Assembly: GCA_900551895.1 (NCBI GenBank)
Contig: URXX01000003.1
Coordinates: 1 to 64,000, forward strand
Length of the DNA: 64,000 bases
Direction of reading: 5' to 3'
From: an uncultured Lachnospiraceae bacterium
GTDB taxonomy: Bacteria > Bacillota > Clostridia > Lachnospirales > Lachnospiraceae
Below the pieces are notes generated by a model. It was not told the origin of the DNA. It saw nothing but the letters and a program-made list of their open reading frames with translations, and searched no databases. Within the stretch, counting starts at the first letter, position 1. Each line of letters starts with the position of its first letter. This document shows, piece after piece, positions 34,999-43,421 of the stretch. The position numbers and the translations under genes were made by a program.

Positions 34999-35541
34999 TT
35001 ATTTTTTACCAGTCTTACCAACTTTACGTCTGATAACTTCATCAGCATATTTAATACCTTTACCTTTGTATGGTTCAGGTCTTCTCTTATCTCTGATTTC
35101 AGCTGCGTATTGGCCTACTTTTTCTTTATCGATACCTTTTACAGTAATTTTGTTCTGTCCTTCAAGTACTGTTTCAACGCCTTCCGGATCAGTCATTTCT
35201 ACTGGATGAGAGTATCCTAAGTTTAATGTTAATTTGTTTCCTGATTTTGCTGCTCTGTAACCAACACCGTTTACTTCAAGAACTTTTTCGTATCCCTGAG
35301 TAACACCAACAACCATATTGTTGATAAGTGTTCTTGTAAGACCGTGTAACGCTTTCATTCTCTTTAAGTCGTTTGGTCTTGTTACTACAACTTCTTCGCC
35401 TTCTTTTTTAATTTCCATTTCTACCGGAAGTTCTCTTACGAGAGTTCCTTTAGGACCTGTTACAGTCACTTTGTTGTTTTCAGCGATTTCAACAGTTACA
35501 CCTGCTGGAATTGCTACTGGCAGTCTTCCTATACGTGACAT
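34999..35541 (-). CDS. rplF: 50S ribosomal protein L6
   Basis: 180 residues with two related domains and the C-terminal signature PEPYKGKGIKYADEVIRRKVGKTGKK. Located near the factor-binding site of the 50S. Confidence 0.98.
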   Translation of the reverse strand: MSRIGRLPVAIPAGVTVEIAENNKVTVTGPKGTLVRELPVEMEIKKEGEEVVVTRPNDLKRMKALHGLTRTLINNMVVGVTQGYEKVLEVNGVGYRAAKSGNKLTLNLGYSHPVEMTDPEGVETVLEGQNKITVKGIDKEKVGQYAAEIRDKRRPEPYKGKGIKYADEVIRRKVGKTGKK

Positions 35542-35686
35542 ACCTTTACCTCCTACACTTAAATTCTCGGAGAAGTCTGTATGACTTCTCTGTTTTCAGT
35601 TGCATCTAAGGAAGTTCTTTTCGCTTACGCTCAAAGAACGGCCTTCTCACTAAGTTTGTGCTTCGCACGCACTAAGTGTTCAGTGC
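35542..35686 (-). repeat. rpsH-rplF spacer with repeat unit C
   Basis: 145 bases, no ORF. Hairpins: GTGC/GCAC (35658-35668), GTTCTTT/AAAGAAC (35639-35614) and GAGAAGTC/GACTTCTC (35590-35570). The words CTTAGTGAGAAGGCCGTTC match the core of repeat units A and B. Confidence 0.65.
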
Positions 35687-36088
35687 CTACCAAACAAATG
35701 CAAGTACTTCTCCACCTACGTTAAGTTTTCTTGCTTCTTTGTCTGTGATAACACCGTGGTTTGTTGAAATGATTGCTGTTCCAAGTCCGCCTAATACTCT
35801 TGGAAGTTCATCTCTGTTCGCATATACACGAAGACCAGGTTTTGAAATTCTCTTAAGACCTGAAATAACTTTTTCATTTTTATCAGCACCGTATTTTAAT
35901 GTGATGTGGATTGTTTTGAAACATCCGTCTTCTACGATGTCATATTTTGCAATATATCCTTCGTTGAAAAGAATATCTGCAATAGCAATTTTCATTTTAG
36001 ATGCCGGTACATCTACTGTATCATGTTTAGCAGTATTTGCGTTACGAATTCTTGTAAGCATATCTGCGATTGGATCACTCATAGTCAT
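35687..36088 (-). CDS. rpsH: 30S ribosomal protein S8
   Basis: 133 residues (SDPIADMLTRIRNANTAKHDTVDVPASKMK, C-terminal STNHGVITDKEARKLNVGGEVLAFVW). Binds the central domain of 16S rRNA and in E. coli represses the spc operon. Confidence 0.98.
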   Translation of the reverse strand: MTMSDPIADMLTRIRNANTAKHDTVDVPASKMKIAIADILFNEGYIAKYDIVEDGCFKTIHITLKYGADKNEKVISGLKRISKPGLRVYANRDELPRVLGGLGTAIISTNHGVITDKEARKLNVGGEVLAFVW

Positions 36089-36201
36089 TTGAAGTTGCCT
36101 CCTTTTTCTTTACATTTCATTGTTACATCCTTCAGATGCAGTCGGTAAAAACCGACCACTTCTACTACGGATATCCTAGTTTCATTAAGTTGTGGAAATT
36201 C
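36089..36201 (-). repeat. rpsN-rpsH spacer with repeat unit D
   Basis: 113 bases, no ORF. Shortly after the rpsN stop it reads ACTTAATGAAA on the minus strand, the start word of units A and B, and carries a perfect hairpin GTCGGT/ACCGAC (36141-36156, 4-base loop). It is the most divergent of the four. Confidence 0.5.
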
Positions 36202-36387
36202 CTACCAACTTGCTTTTTTAACTCCCGGAATCTGTCCTTTGTATGCTAACTCACGGAAGCAAACTCTACAAATTCCGTATTTTCTTAAGTATGCGTGTGG
36301 ACGTCCACAAATTTTACAACGATTATACTCTCTAGTAGAGAATTTTTGTTTACGTTGTTGTTTAATTTTCATAGATGTTTTTGCCAT
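36202..36387 (-). CDS. rpsN: 30S ribosomal protein S14, zinc type (Z)
   Basis: 61 residues, the short zinc-binding form: CKICGRPHAYLRKYGICRVC gives two C-X2-C knuckles (residues about 24-43). Typical of Gram-positive bacteria. Confidence 0.97.
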   Translation of the reverse strand: MAKTSMKIKQQRKQKFSTREYNRCKICGRPHAYLRKYGICRVCFRELAYKGQIPGVKKASW

Positions 36388-36404
36388 GAAATTGTTCCTC
36401 CCTA

Positions 36405-36944
36405 CTATTTTGTAAATGGCATATTGAACTGTGTCAATAATTCACGAGCTTCTTCGTCAGTTTTTGCTGTTGTAACAAAGATGATATCCATACCTCTTAC
36501 TTTATCGATTTTATCGTATTCGATTTCAGGGAAAATTAATTGTTCTTTAATTCCAAGAGCATAGTTACCTCTTCCATCAAATGCGTTAGGATTTACACCT
36601 CTGAAGTCACGTACACGAGGTAATGCAAGGTTGATTAAACGATCAACGAATTCATACATTTTTTCTCCTCTTAAAGTAACTTTACATCCGATAGCCATTC
36701 CTTCTCTAAGTTTGAAGTTCGCTACTGATTTTTTTGCTTTTGTAAGAACTGCTTTCTGTCCTGCAATCTTTTCAAGGTCTGCTACAGCAGATTCTAACAC
36801 TTTATGATTGTCTTTTGCTTCACCAACACCCATGTTGATAACAACTTTATCGAGTTTTGGCACTTCCATAATATTTTTATAACCGAATTTTTTAATCATT
36901 GCGTCAACGATTTCATTCTGGTATGTTTCTTTAAGTCTACTCAA
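36405..36944 (-). CDS. rplE: 50S ribosomal protein L5
   Basis: 179 residues (KVVINMGVGEAKDN, VTLRGEKMYEFVDRLINLALPRVRDFRG, GMDIIFVTTAKTDEEARELL). Binds 5S rRNA and contacts P-site tRNA. Confidence 0.98.
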   Translation of the reverse strand: MSRLKETYQNEIVDAMIKKFGYKNIMEVPKLDKVVINMGVGEAKDNHKVLESAVADLEKIAGQKAVLTKAKKSVANFKLREGMAIGCKVTLRGEKMYEFVDRLINLALPRVRDFRGVNPNAFDGRGNYALGIKEQLIFPEIEYDKIDKVRGMDIIFVTTAKTDEEARELLTQFNMPFTK

Positions 36945-36967
36945 AGTGATTTTCCTCCTTCCCTGAA

Positions 36968-37279
36968 TTAGTCGATAACTTCGCCTGTTGATTTTGCGAA
37001 ACGTACTTTTTTATCTCCGTCCATTTTGAAGCCTACTCTTGTGGCTGTTCCTTTGTGAAGATACATTACGTTAGAAGCATCAATAGGTCCTTCCTGGTGA
37101 ACAATTCCACCATTCTGATTAGTTGCACTTGGTTTTGTGTGCTTTGTCAACATATTGACACCTTCAACTAATACTGTATTATCTTTTTTATTTACAGCAA
37201 TTACTTTGCCTTCTTTGTCTTTATCTTTTCCGGCGATTACTTTAACTGTATCACCTTTTTTAATTTTCATTGTTGACAT
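36968..37279 (-). CDS. rplX: 50S ribosomal protein L24
   Basis: 103 residues with an N-terminal KOW motif (IKKGDTVKVIAGKDKDKEGKVIAVN). Assembly initiator protein of the 50S. The ATG at 37279 has an AAGGAGG site 7 bases away. Confidence 0.97.
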   Translation of the reverse strand: MSTMKIKKGDTVKVIAGKDKDKEGKVIAVNKKDNTVLVEGVNMLTKHTKPSATNQNGGIVHQEGPIDASNVMYLHKGTATRVGFKMDGDKKVRFAKSTGEVID

Positions 37280-37291
37280 ACAGGTACCTCC

Positions 37292-37660
37292 TTATAGTAC
37301 TTCTGGAGCTAATGAAACAATTTTCATAAATTGTTTTTCACGAAGCTCTCTCGCTACTGGTCCAAAAATACGAGTTCCTTTTGGATTCTTGTCATCTTTA
37401 ATAATTACAGCAGCATTTTCATCAAATCTGATATAAGAACCGTCTTTACGACGAGTTTTGTTTACTGTACGAACAACTACAGCTTTTACTACATCACCTT
37501 TTTTAACAACGCCACCTGGTGTTGCGTCTTTAACAGAAGCAACGATTACATCACCAATGCTTGCATATCTTCTAGTAGAACCACCTAATACACGGATGCA
37601 AAGTAATTCTTTAGCACCTGTATTGTCTGCTACTTTAAGTCTACTTTCTTGCTGTATCAT
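37292..37660 (-). CDS. rplN: 50S ribosomal protein L14
   Basis: 122 residues (MIQQESRLKVADNTGAKELLCIRVLGGS, C-terminal FGPVARELREKQFMKIVSLAPEVL). Part of an inter-subunit bridge. Confidence 0.98.
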   Translation of the reverse strand: MIQQESRLKVADNTGAKELLCIRVLGGSTRRYASIGDVIVASVKDATPGGVVKKGDVVKAVVVRTVNKTRRKDGSYIRFDENAAVIIKDDKNPKGTRIFGPVARELREKQFMKIVSLAPEVL

Positions 37661-37681
37661 GCAGGTAACCCTCCTTAAATA

Positions 37682-37936
37682 CTATTTTACTTTTTCCATA
37701 ACTTCAACAAGTCTCCATCTCTTATCTTTAGATAATGGTCTTGTTTCCATAACTTTTACTTTATCACCGATGTTGCATTCGTTTGCTTCATCATGTGCTT
37801 TCAATTTATATGTTCTCTTTACGATTTTGTTGTAAAGAGGATGTTTTACGTGGTCTTCAACTGCAACTACGATAGTTTTATCCATTTTGTTGCTGATAAC
37901 TTTACCAACACGTGTTTTTCTTAAATTTCTTTCCAC
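37682..37936 (-). CDS. rpsQ: 30S ribosomal protein S17
   Basis: 84 residues starting with GTG at 37936, 7 bases after AAAGGAG. The product begins MERNLRKTRVGKVISNKMDKT and contains the S17 signature GDKVKVMETRPLSKDKRWRL. The longer frame with MCKNCERSK upstream is not ribosomal sequence and its ATG-like start has no ribosome site. Confidence 0.96.
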   Translation of the reverse strand: MERNLRKTRVGKVISNKMDKTIVVAVEDHVKHPLYNKIVKRTYKLKAHDEANECNIGDKVKVMETRPLSKDKRWRLVEVMEKVK

Positions 37937-37977
37937 AGTTTTGCTCCTTTCACAATTTTTACACAAGGCTCAGTATC

Positions 37978-38184
37978 TTACTCTGCTTTAGATGCTTCTG
38001 TAATTACTGTCTGAATTCTAGCAATGTTTTTTCTTACTTCTTTAATTCTGCTTGTGTTATCTAATTGATTTGTTGCGTTTTGGAATCTTAAGTTAAAAAG
38101 TTCCTTCTTAGCAGCTACTAATTCTTCGTTTAATTCTGCAACTGATTTTGCTTTTAAATCTTTTACAAATGTATTAATTTTCAC
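37978..38184 (-). CDS. rpmC: 50S ribosomal protein L29
   Basis: 68 residues (KINTFVKDLKAKSVAELNEELVAAKKELFNLRFQ). The most natural start is the GTG at 38184, which gives the family's MKINT start; a second GTG at 38193 is in frame. It overlaps the end of rplP by 11 bases, so it is translationally coupled. Confidence 0.93.
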   Translation of the reverse strand: MKINTFVKDLKAKSVAELNEELVAAKKELFNLRFQNATNQLDNTSRIKEVRKNIARIQTVITEASKAE

Positions 38185-38611
38185 TGTTATCACCGCCTTC
38201 TAAATCTTCGCGAGAAACTATCTTACATTTACAAGGTAATTTGTGCATTGCAAGACGTAACGCTTCACGTGCTGTTTCTTCAGGTACTCCAGCAAGTTCG
38301 AACATAACGCGTCCCGGTTTTACAACTGCTACCCAGTATTCAAGAGTTCCTTTTCCTGAACCCATACGTGTTTCAGCTGGTTTTGTAGTTACTGGTTTAT
38401 CTGGGAATATTTTAATCCATACTTTACCACCACGTTTGATATAACGAGTCATTGCAATACGGGCAGCTTCGATCTGATTTGAACGAATCCAGCATGGCTC
38501 TGTTGCTACGATACCATATTCACCATTTGTGATTTTATTTCCGCGTAAAGCTTTTCCTTTCATAGAACCACGGAATTGTTTACGACGTTTTACTCTTTTT
38601 GGCATTAACAT
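38174..38611 (-). CDS. rplP: 50S ribosomal protein L16
   Basis: 145 residues (MPKRVKRRKQFRGSMKGKALRG, GRMGSGKGTLEYWVAVVKPGRVMFE-like region with ETRMGSGKG). Organises the A-site tRNA pocket. Two ATGs two codons apart at the start. Confidence 0.97.
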   Translation of the reverse strand: MLMPKRVKRRKQFRGSMKGKALRGNKITNGEYGIVATEPCWIRSNQIEAARIAMTRYIKRGGKVWIKIFPDKPVTTKPAETRMGSGKGTLEYWVAVVKPGRVMFELAGVPEETAREALRLAMHKLPCKCKIVSREDLEGGDNSEN

Positions 38612-38613
38612 AA

Positions 38614-39270
38614 CTATTTATCGCTCCCTTCCTTAGTTTCTTTTGTTGGAAGAACTTCACCTTTATAAATCCATACTTTAACACCAACTTTTCCGTAAGT
38701 TGTGTCTGCTTCTGCGAATCCATAATCGATGTCTGCTCTAAGTGTCTGAAGTGGAATAGTTCCTTCGCTGTAGAACTCTGTACGAGCCATATCTGCTCCG
38801 CCAAGACGTCCTGATACAGAAGTTTTAATTCCGAGTGCTCCTGCTTTCATTGTTCTTGACATGCAAGATTTCATTGCACGTCTGAAGGAAATACGGTTTT
38901 CTAACTGTAAAGCAATGTTTTCAGCAACTAACTGAGCATCTTTATCCGGTCTTTTGATTTCTTTAATATCTACAACTAATTTCTTATCTGTAAATTTCTG
39001 AAGTTCTGCTTTTACTTTTTCAATTTCAGCTCCGCCTTTACCGATTACTACACCAGGTTTTGCTGTATAGATAATGATTTTAACACGGTCAGAAGCTCTT
39101 TCGATTTCGATTTTAGAAACTCCTGCGCTGTATAATTTCTTTTTAAGAAATGTTCTGATTTTATGGTCTTCTACTAAATAATCTGCAAATTTTTCTTCTG
39201 CATACCATTTAGAGTCCCAGTCTTTGATAACACCGACTCTTAAGCCATGAGGATTAACTTTCTGTCCCAT
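38614..39270 (-). CDS. rpsC: 30S ribosomal protein S3
   Basis: 218 residues. KH domain with GVIIGKGG-like GVVIGKGGAEIEKVK (about 75-90) and the C-terminal GRLGGADMARTEFYSEG, KVWIYKGEVLPTK. Forms the mRNA entry channel. Confidence 0.98.
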   Translation of the reverse strand: MGQKVNPHGLRVGVIKDWDSKWYAEEKFADYLVEDHKIRTFLKKKLYSAGVSKIEIERASDRVKIIIYTAKPGVVIGKGGAEIEKVKAELQKFTDKKLVVDIKEIKRPDKDAQLVAENIALQLENRISFRRAMKSCMSRTMKAGALGIKTSVSGRLGGADMARTEFYSEGTIPLQTLRADIDYGFAEADTTYGKVGVKVWIYKGEVLPTKETKEGSDK

Positions 39271-39281
39271 TATTGCCCTCC

Positions 39282-39668
39282 TTATCTTTCATTAAGCACT
39301 AAAGTAATGTGGCTCATTCTCTTTTCGATTCTGTAAGCTCTACCCTGTGCTCTCGGTTTAATTCTCTTCATTGTTGGTCCTTTATTTGCGTAGCATTCTT
39401 CAATATAAAGGTTCTCAACATTCATTCCGTTGTTATTTTCAGCGTTTGCGATTGCTGATTCTAATAATTTCTTTATTAAGCTTGAAGCATATCTTGGATT
39501 GTAAGTTAAAATACCAAGTGCTGTTTGTACATCCTTACCTCTGATGGCATCCAATACGAAACATGCTTTCTGAACAGAAACTCTAGCGTAAGATAATTTC
39601 GCTGATGGTCTAGTGTCCTTGTTTGCATTTCTCTCTCTTTTGATTTGGGATCTATGTCCTTTTGCCAT
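39282..39668 (-). CDS. rplV: 50S ribosomal protein L22
   Basis: 128 residues (YARVSVQKACFVLDAIRGKDVQTAL, GPTMKRIKPRAQGRAYRIEKRMSHITLVL). The long hairpin lines the exit tunnel. Confidence 0.97.
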   Translation of the reverse strand: MAKGHRSQIKRERNANKDTRPSAKLSYARVSVQKACFVLDAIRGKDVQTALGILTYNPRYASSLIKKLLESAIANAENNNGMNVENLYIEECYANKGPTMKRIKPRAQGRAYRIEKRMSHITLVLNER

Positions 39669-39698
39669 GGATGAACCCTCCTTTCAAATTACAATTAA

Positions 39699-39980
39699 TT
39701 AACGAACTCTTGATTTCTTTTCGTCTTTTCCATGTCCTCTATATGTTCTTGTTGCAACAAACTCTCCAAGTTTGTGTCCAACCATGTCTTCTGTTACATA
39801 TACAGGTACGTGTTTTCTTCCGTCATGGACAGCGATTGTATGTCCGATGAACTGTGGGAAGATTGTAGAACGACGTGACCAAGTTTTTATAACTGATTTA
39901 TCACCTGCAGCGTTCATAGCTTCCACTTTTTTCAGTAAGCTTTCGTCTGCAAATGGTCCTTTTTTAAGTGAGCGAGCCAT
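39699..39980 (-). CDS. rpsS: 30S ribosomal protein S19
   Basis: 93 residues (ARSLKKGPFADESLLKKVEAMN, TIFPQFIGHTIAVHDGRKHVPVYVTEDMVGHKLGEF). Sits in the 30S head with S13. Confidence 0.98.
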   Translation of the reverse strand: MARSLKKGPFADESLLKKVEAMNAAGDKSVIKTWSRRSTIFPQFIGHTIAVHDGRKHVPVYVTEDMVGHKLGEFVATRTYRGHGKDEKKSRVR

Positions 39981-40009
39981 AGGTTCTAACCTCCTTGTAA
40001 ACTAACTAT

Positions 40010-40852
40010 TTATTTGATACCTTTACCATCTCTTCTTCTAACGATTAATTTGTTAGACTGTTTGTTTTTCTTTCTAGTCTTAAGACCAAGTGCTGGTTTG
40101 CCCCAAGGTGTGCTTGGACCCGGACGACCGATACCAGTCTTACCTTCACCACCACCGTGTGGATGGTCATTAGGGTTCATAACAGAACCACGAACTGTTG
40201 GTCTGAATCCCATGTGACGTTTACGTCCTGCTTTACCAATGTTGATAAGGTTGTGATCGCCGTTTCCGATAACACCGATTGATGCTCTACAAACGATTGG
40301 AACCATTCTCATTTCGCCTGATGGTAATCTAAGTGTTGCATATTTTCCTTCTTTAGCCATTAACTGAGCGCTGTTTCCTGCTGAACGAACTAACTGTCCG
40401 CCTCTTCCCGGATACAACTCAATGTTATGGATCTGTGTACCTACCGGAATTTCAGAAAGTGGTAAGCAGTTACCAACTCTTACTTCCGCTTCAGGTCCGT
40501 TCATAACTTTCATTCCGTCTGTCAATCCTTCTGGAGCAAGGATGTATGCTTTTTCACCGTCTGCGTAGCAGATTAATGCGATGTTTGCTGTTCTGTTTGG
40601 ATCGTATTCGATTCCGATTACAGTTGCCGGAATTCCGTCTTTTCTTCTCTTGAAGTCGATAATTCTATATTTTCTTTTTGCTCCGCCTCCGCGGTGTCTT
40701 ACAGTAATTTTACCCTGATTGTTACGACCGGCTGTTTTGCTTAAAGAAACTACTAAAGATTTCTCCGGTGTAGTCTTTGTGATTTCTGAGAAATCAGAAC
40801 CAGTCATCTGTCTTCTTGAAGGTGTATATGGGCGGTATGTTTTAATTCCCAT
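40010..40852 (-). CDS. rplB: 50S ribosomal protein L2
   Basis: 280 residues with the RNA-binding domain and the conserved C-terminal MNPNDHPHGGGEGKTGIGRPGPSTPWGKP. The His in HPHGGG is near the peptidyl transferase centre. Confidence 0.98.
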   Translation of the reverse strand: MGIKTYRPYTPSRRQMTGSDFSEITKTTPEKSLVVSLSKTAGRNNQGKITVRHRGGGAKRKYRIIDFKRRKDGIPATVIGIEYDPNRTANIALICYADGEKAYILAPEGLTDGMKVMNGPEAEVRVGNCLPLSEIPVGTQIHNIELYPGRGGQLVRSAGNSAQLMAKEGKYATLRLPSGEMRMVPIVCRASIGVIGNGDHNLINIGKAGRKRHMGFRPTVRGSVMNPNDHPHGGGEGKTGIGRPGPSTPWGKPALGLKTRKKNKQSNKLIVRRRDGKGIK

Positions 40853-41011
40853 TACTTTATCTCCTTTCGTTACTCTGATTATTTGTTGTCACGCTTTTAT
40901 GCGTATAATGTTCTTACGGTTCGCTTCTCTAAGTTCGTGGAATACCTCACTAAGTTCAGCGAACAGATCCCGACTAAAACTCAATCTTCGCTTCGCTTGA
41001 TTTCGTTAAGT
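40853..41011 (-). repeat. rplW-rplB spacer with repeat unit A
   Basis: 159 bases, no ORF. From 3 bases after the rplW stop (minus): ACTTAACGAAATCAAG, TTTTAGTCGGGATCTGTTCGC, then two direct copies GAACTTAGTGAG and GAACTTAGAGAA, closed by an inverted repeat GTTCGCT/AGCGAAC (40964-40919). It aligns well with unit B in the rpsM-rpsK spacer. Confidence 0.7.
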
Positions 41012-41311
41012 CTATAGACCTTCAAAAATTTCAATATCTGCTGAGTCAGCAGTTAACTGAACGATTGCTTTTTTTGTTTTAGCAGTTTTACCAAATGTCA
41101 TTCCACGTCTTCTTGTTTTTCCATCAAGATTCATTGTGTTAACACTTTTCACTTTTGTTCCTTCGAACATTTTTTCTACTGCTTCTTTAATCTGATTTTT
41201 TGTAGCCTCTGTGTGAACTAAGAAAGTGTATTTCTTATCTCCCATAAGTTCCATACTTTTTTCTGTAACTACTGGTTTAAGGATTACATCATAATACTGA
41301 ATGTTTGCCAT
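41012..41311 (-). CDS. rplW: 50S ribosomal protein L23
   Basis: 99 residues (DVILKPVVTEKSMELMGDKKYTFLVHTEATKNQIKEAVEKMF). Docking site for trigger factor and SRP at the tunnel exit. Its ATG shares one base with the rplD stop. Confidence 0.98.
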   Translation of the reverse strand: MANIQYYDVILKPVVTEKSMELMGDKKYTFLVHTEATKNQIKEAVEKMFEGTKVKSVNTMNLDGKTRRRGMTFGKTAKTKKAIVQLTADSADIEIFEGL

Positions 41312-41931
41312 TATGCGTACACCTCCTCGATTTTTTCAACAACTGCTTTAGTTGTAACAACTGTGTTGTATTTCAAGATGTCGTATACATTGATTGTATT
41401 TGTTCTTGCTGTTTTTACAGAAGCGATGTTTCTTGCAGATAATTCTGCGTTTCTGTTATCATCTTCCAATACAACTAATGCTTTAGATACATTTAAGTTA
41501 TTTAATACGTTCTGGAAATTCTTTGTTTTGATTTCTCCAAAGTTGATTTCGTCAAGAACGATGAATTTGTTTTCTAATACTCTTGATGTAAGAGCTGATT
41601 TAAGAGCCGCTCTCTTTTCTTTTTTATTTAATTTGAAAGAGTAGTCTCTTGGTGTTGGAGCAAATACCACTCCACCGCCTGTCCACTGAGGACTTCTTGT
41701 AGAACCCTGTCTTGCATGACCTGTTCCTTTCTGTCTCCATGGTTTTCTACCACCGCCGGAAACTTCTGAACGAGTTTTTGCTTTCTGTGTTCCCTGACGT
41801 TTATTTGCAAGTTGGTTTACAACTGCCATGTGTAATAAGTGTTCGTTTACTTCAACACCAAATACAGCATCGTTTAAGTCGATTGTTCCAACTTCATTAC
41901 CTTCGATATTATAAACAGATACGTTTGCCAT
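41311..41931 (-). CDS. rplD: 50S ribosomal protein L4
   Basis: 206 residues. The tunnel loop is KTRSEVSGGGRKPWRQKGTGHARQGSTRSPQWTGGGVVFAPTPR. In several bacteria L4 also represses the S10 operon by binding its leader. Confidence 0.98.
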   Translation of the reverse strand: MANVSVYNIEGNEVGTIDLNDAVFGVEVNEHLLHMAVVNQLANKRQGTQKAKTRSEVSGGGRKPWRQKGTGHARQGSTRSPQWTGGGVVFAPTPRDYSFKLNKKEKRAALKSALTSRVLENKFIVLDEINFGEIKTKNFQNVLNNLNVSKALVVLEDDNRNAELSARNIASVKTARTNTINVYDILKYNTVVTTKAVVEKIEEVYA

Positions 41932-41959
41932 CTGTGTGTTCCTCCTTTCCTATTAAAGA

Positions 41960-42640
41960 CTAGATTGCTTTTACGCTTTCTTTAATTGTTACTAAAGATT
42001 TCTTAGGTCCCGGAACTGAGCCTTTTACTAAGATTAAGTTGTTTTCAGCATCTACTCTTACGATTTCAAGATTCTGAATTGTAATTTTCTTGCTTCCCAT
42101 GTGTCCTGGCATCTTTTTACCCTTGAATACTTTACTTGGATCAGATGCAGCACCATTAGAACCTGCATGACGATGGAATTTAGAACCGTGAGTCATAGGA
42201 CCTCTGTGTTGGTTATGTCTCTTGATTGCGCCCTGGAAACCTTTACCTTTTGAGATTGCAGTAGCATCTACTTTATCTCCTGCAGCAAAGATGTCTGCTT
42301 TGATTTCCTGTGCTAATGTGTATTCGTCAGCATTTTCGAATTTGAATTCTCTTACAAATCTTTTACCTGAAACACCAGCTTTGTCAAAATGTCCTTTTTC
42401 TGCTTTTGTTACACCGTGTCTGTGCACGATTTCTTTTTTACCGTTCTTGTCTACGTTAACAATTTTGTCTTTTTTGTCAACAAAACCAACCTGAACAGCG
42501 CTGTAACCGTCATTCTCAACTGTCTTAATCTGTGTTACTACACATGGTCCAGCCTGAAGTACAGTTACCGGAGTTAATGCTCCGTCTTCGTTGAAGATTT
42601 GAGTCATTCCGACTTTAGTCGCTAAAATAGCTTTCTTCAT
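41960..42640 (-). CDS. rplC: 50S ribosomal protein L3
   Basis: 226 residues (MKKAILATKVGMTQIFNEDG, then KGFQGAIKRHNQHRGPMTHGSKFHR). The frame opens 48 bases upstream, but the ATG at 42640 has the AGGAGGT site and begins the conserved sequence. Confidence 0.98.
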   Translation of the reverse strand: MKKAILATKVGMTQIFNEDGALTPVTVLQAGPCVVTQIKTVENDGYSAVQVGFVDKKDKIVNVDKNGKKEIVHRHGVTKAEKGHFDKAGVSGKRFVREFKFENADEYTLAQEIKADIFAAGDKVDATAISKGKGFQGAIKRHNQHRGPMTHGSKFHRHAGSNGAASDPSKVFKGKKMPGHMGSKKITIQNLEIVRVDAENNLILVKGSVPGPKKSLVTIKESVKAI

Positions 42641-42717
42641 TATAATTACCTCCTGTGATTTACAGCGGAACGCCACATGGACGTTCATCCTAAATTTTAG
42701 GATTGATACTGTCTAAA

Positions 42718-43035
42718 TTATTTGTTTTTCATTTTGATATCGATATAAACACCTGCTGGCATTTCTAATCTTGATAATGCATCAACAGTTTTCTGTGTTG
42801 GTGTGATGATATCAATAAGTCTCTTATGAGTTCTCTGTTCGAACTGTTCTCTGGAATCTTTGTATTTGTGTACCGCTCTTAAGATTGTTACAACTTCCTT
42901 CTTAGTTGGAAGTGGTACCGGTCCACTCACCTGTGCTCCATTCTTCTTTACAGTTTCGATAATTTTTTTCGCAGATGAATCAACTAACTGATGATCATAT
43001 GCTTTAAGTGTAATTCTCATTACTTGACTTGCCAT
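42718..43035 (-). CDS. rpsJ: 30S ribosomal protein S10
   Basis: 105 residues (MRITLKAYDHQLVDSSAKKIIETVKKNGAQVSGPVPLPTKKE, HKRLIDIITPT). First gene of the S10 operon. The annotated ATG has AAAGGAGG 11 bases away; an internal ATG six codons later is the usual start in some relatives. Confidence 0.97.
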   Translation of the reverse strand: MASQVMRITLKAYDHQLVDSSAKKIIETVKKNGAQVSGPVPLPTKKEVVTILRAVHKYKDSREQFEQRTHKRLIDIITPTQKTVDALSRLEMPAGVYIDIKMKNK

Positions 43036-43266
43036 AAAAAAAGTCGCCTCCTTTTCGTACTTTTAACTTCAGTACGACAAGCGGTGACTGTACACTCTCC
43101 CGTGTGTGTCATTATCTCTTCACACGTTGTTACCACGTTTCAGTGGCCGTTATTGATTCGTACAGTGACTTGTCGCCAGTTTCCTAACTTGACATTCGCT
43201 CCGCGGAACACCTACTATTATAAGTAGCAACCTCACGTTTCATCGCTATCATGTCACAGCTTTTTA
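43036..43266 (-). promoter_or_regulatory. Structured 5-prime leader of the S10 operon
   Basis: About 225 bases between the promoter and rpsJ, no ORF in the sense strand. Stems include CTACT/AGTAG (43227-43212), a long-range pairing of 43173-43160 with 43093-43077 (ACAAG..ACTGTAC), enclosing CCAC/GTGG (43146-43133) and CGTGTG/CACACG (43126-43101), and CGTAC/GTACG (43076-43056) near the ribosome site. This probably folds as an autoregulatory r-protein leader, by analogy with S10 leaders elsewhere. Which protein binds is unknown. Confidence 0.6.
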
Positions 43267-43295
43267 AGTATACTAAACCATTTCATTTTTTTCAA
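43267..43295 (-). promoter_or_regulatory. S10 operon promoter
   Basis: Minus strand TTGAAA (43295-43290), 17-base spacer, TATACT (43272-43267), in a strongly AT-rich stretch upstream that could serve as an UP element. Confidence 0.75.
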
Positions 43296-43421
43296 GTCTT
43301 TTTTGAAAAATATTGTATTTTTTTAGATACAATTTATTTTTACCCTTTTCCTTGAAAATGTATGATTTCACTGACCTCTGACTATAATAAATTATCATCT
43401 ATTATAATAGGAGGGAACACA

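Noticed and set aside
43077..43173. tRNA-like or rRNA fragment upstream of rpsJ
   Set aside because: No cloverleaf, T-loop or rRNA match; the pairings fit an operon leader.
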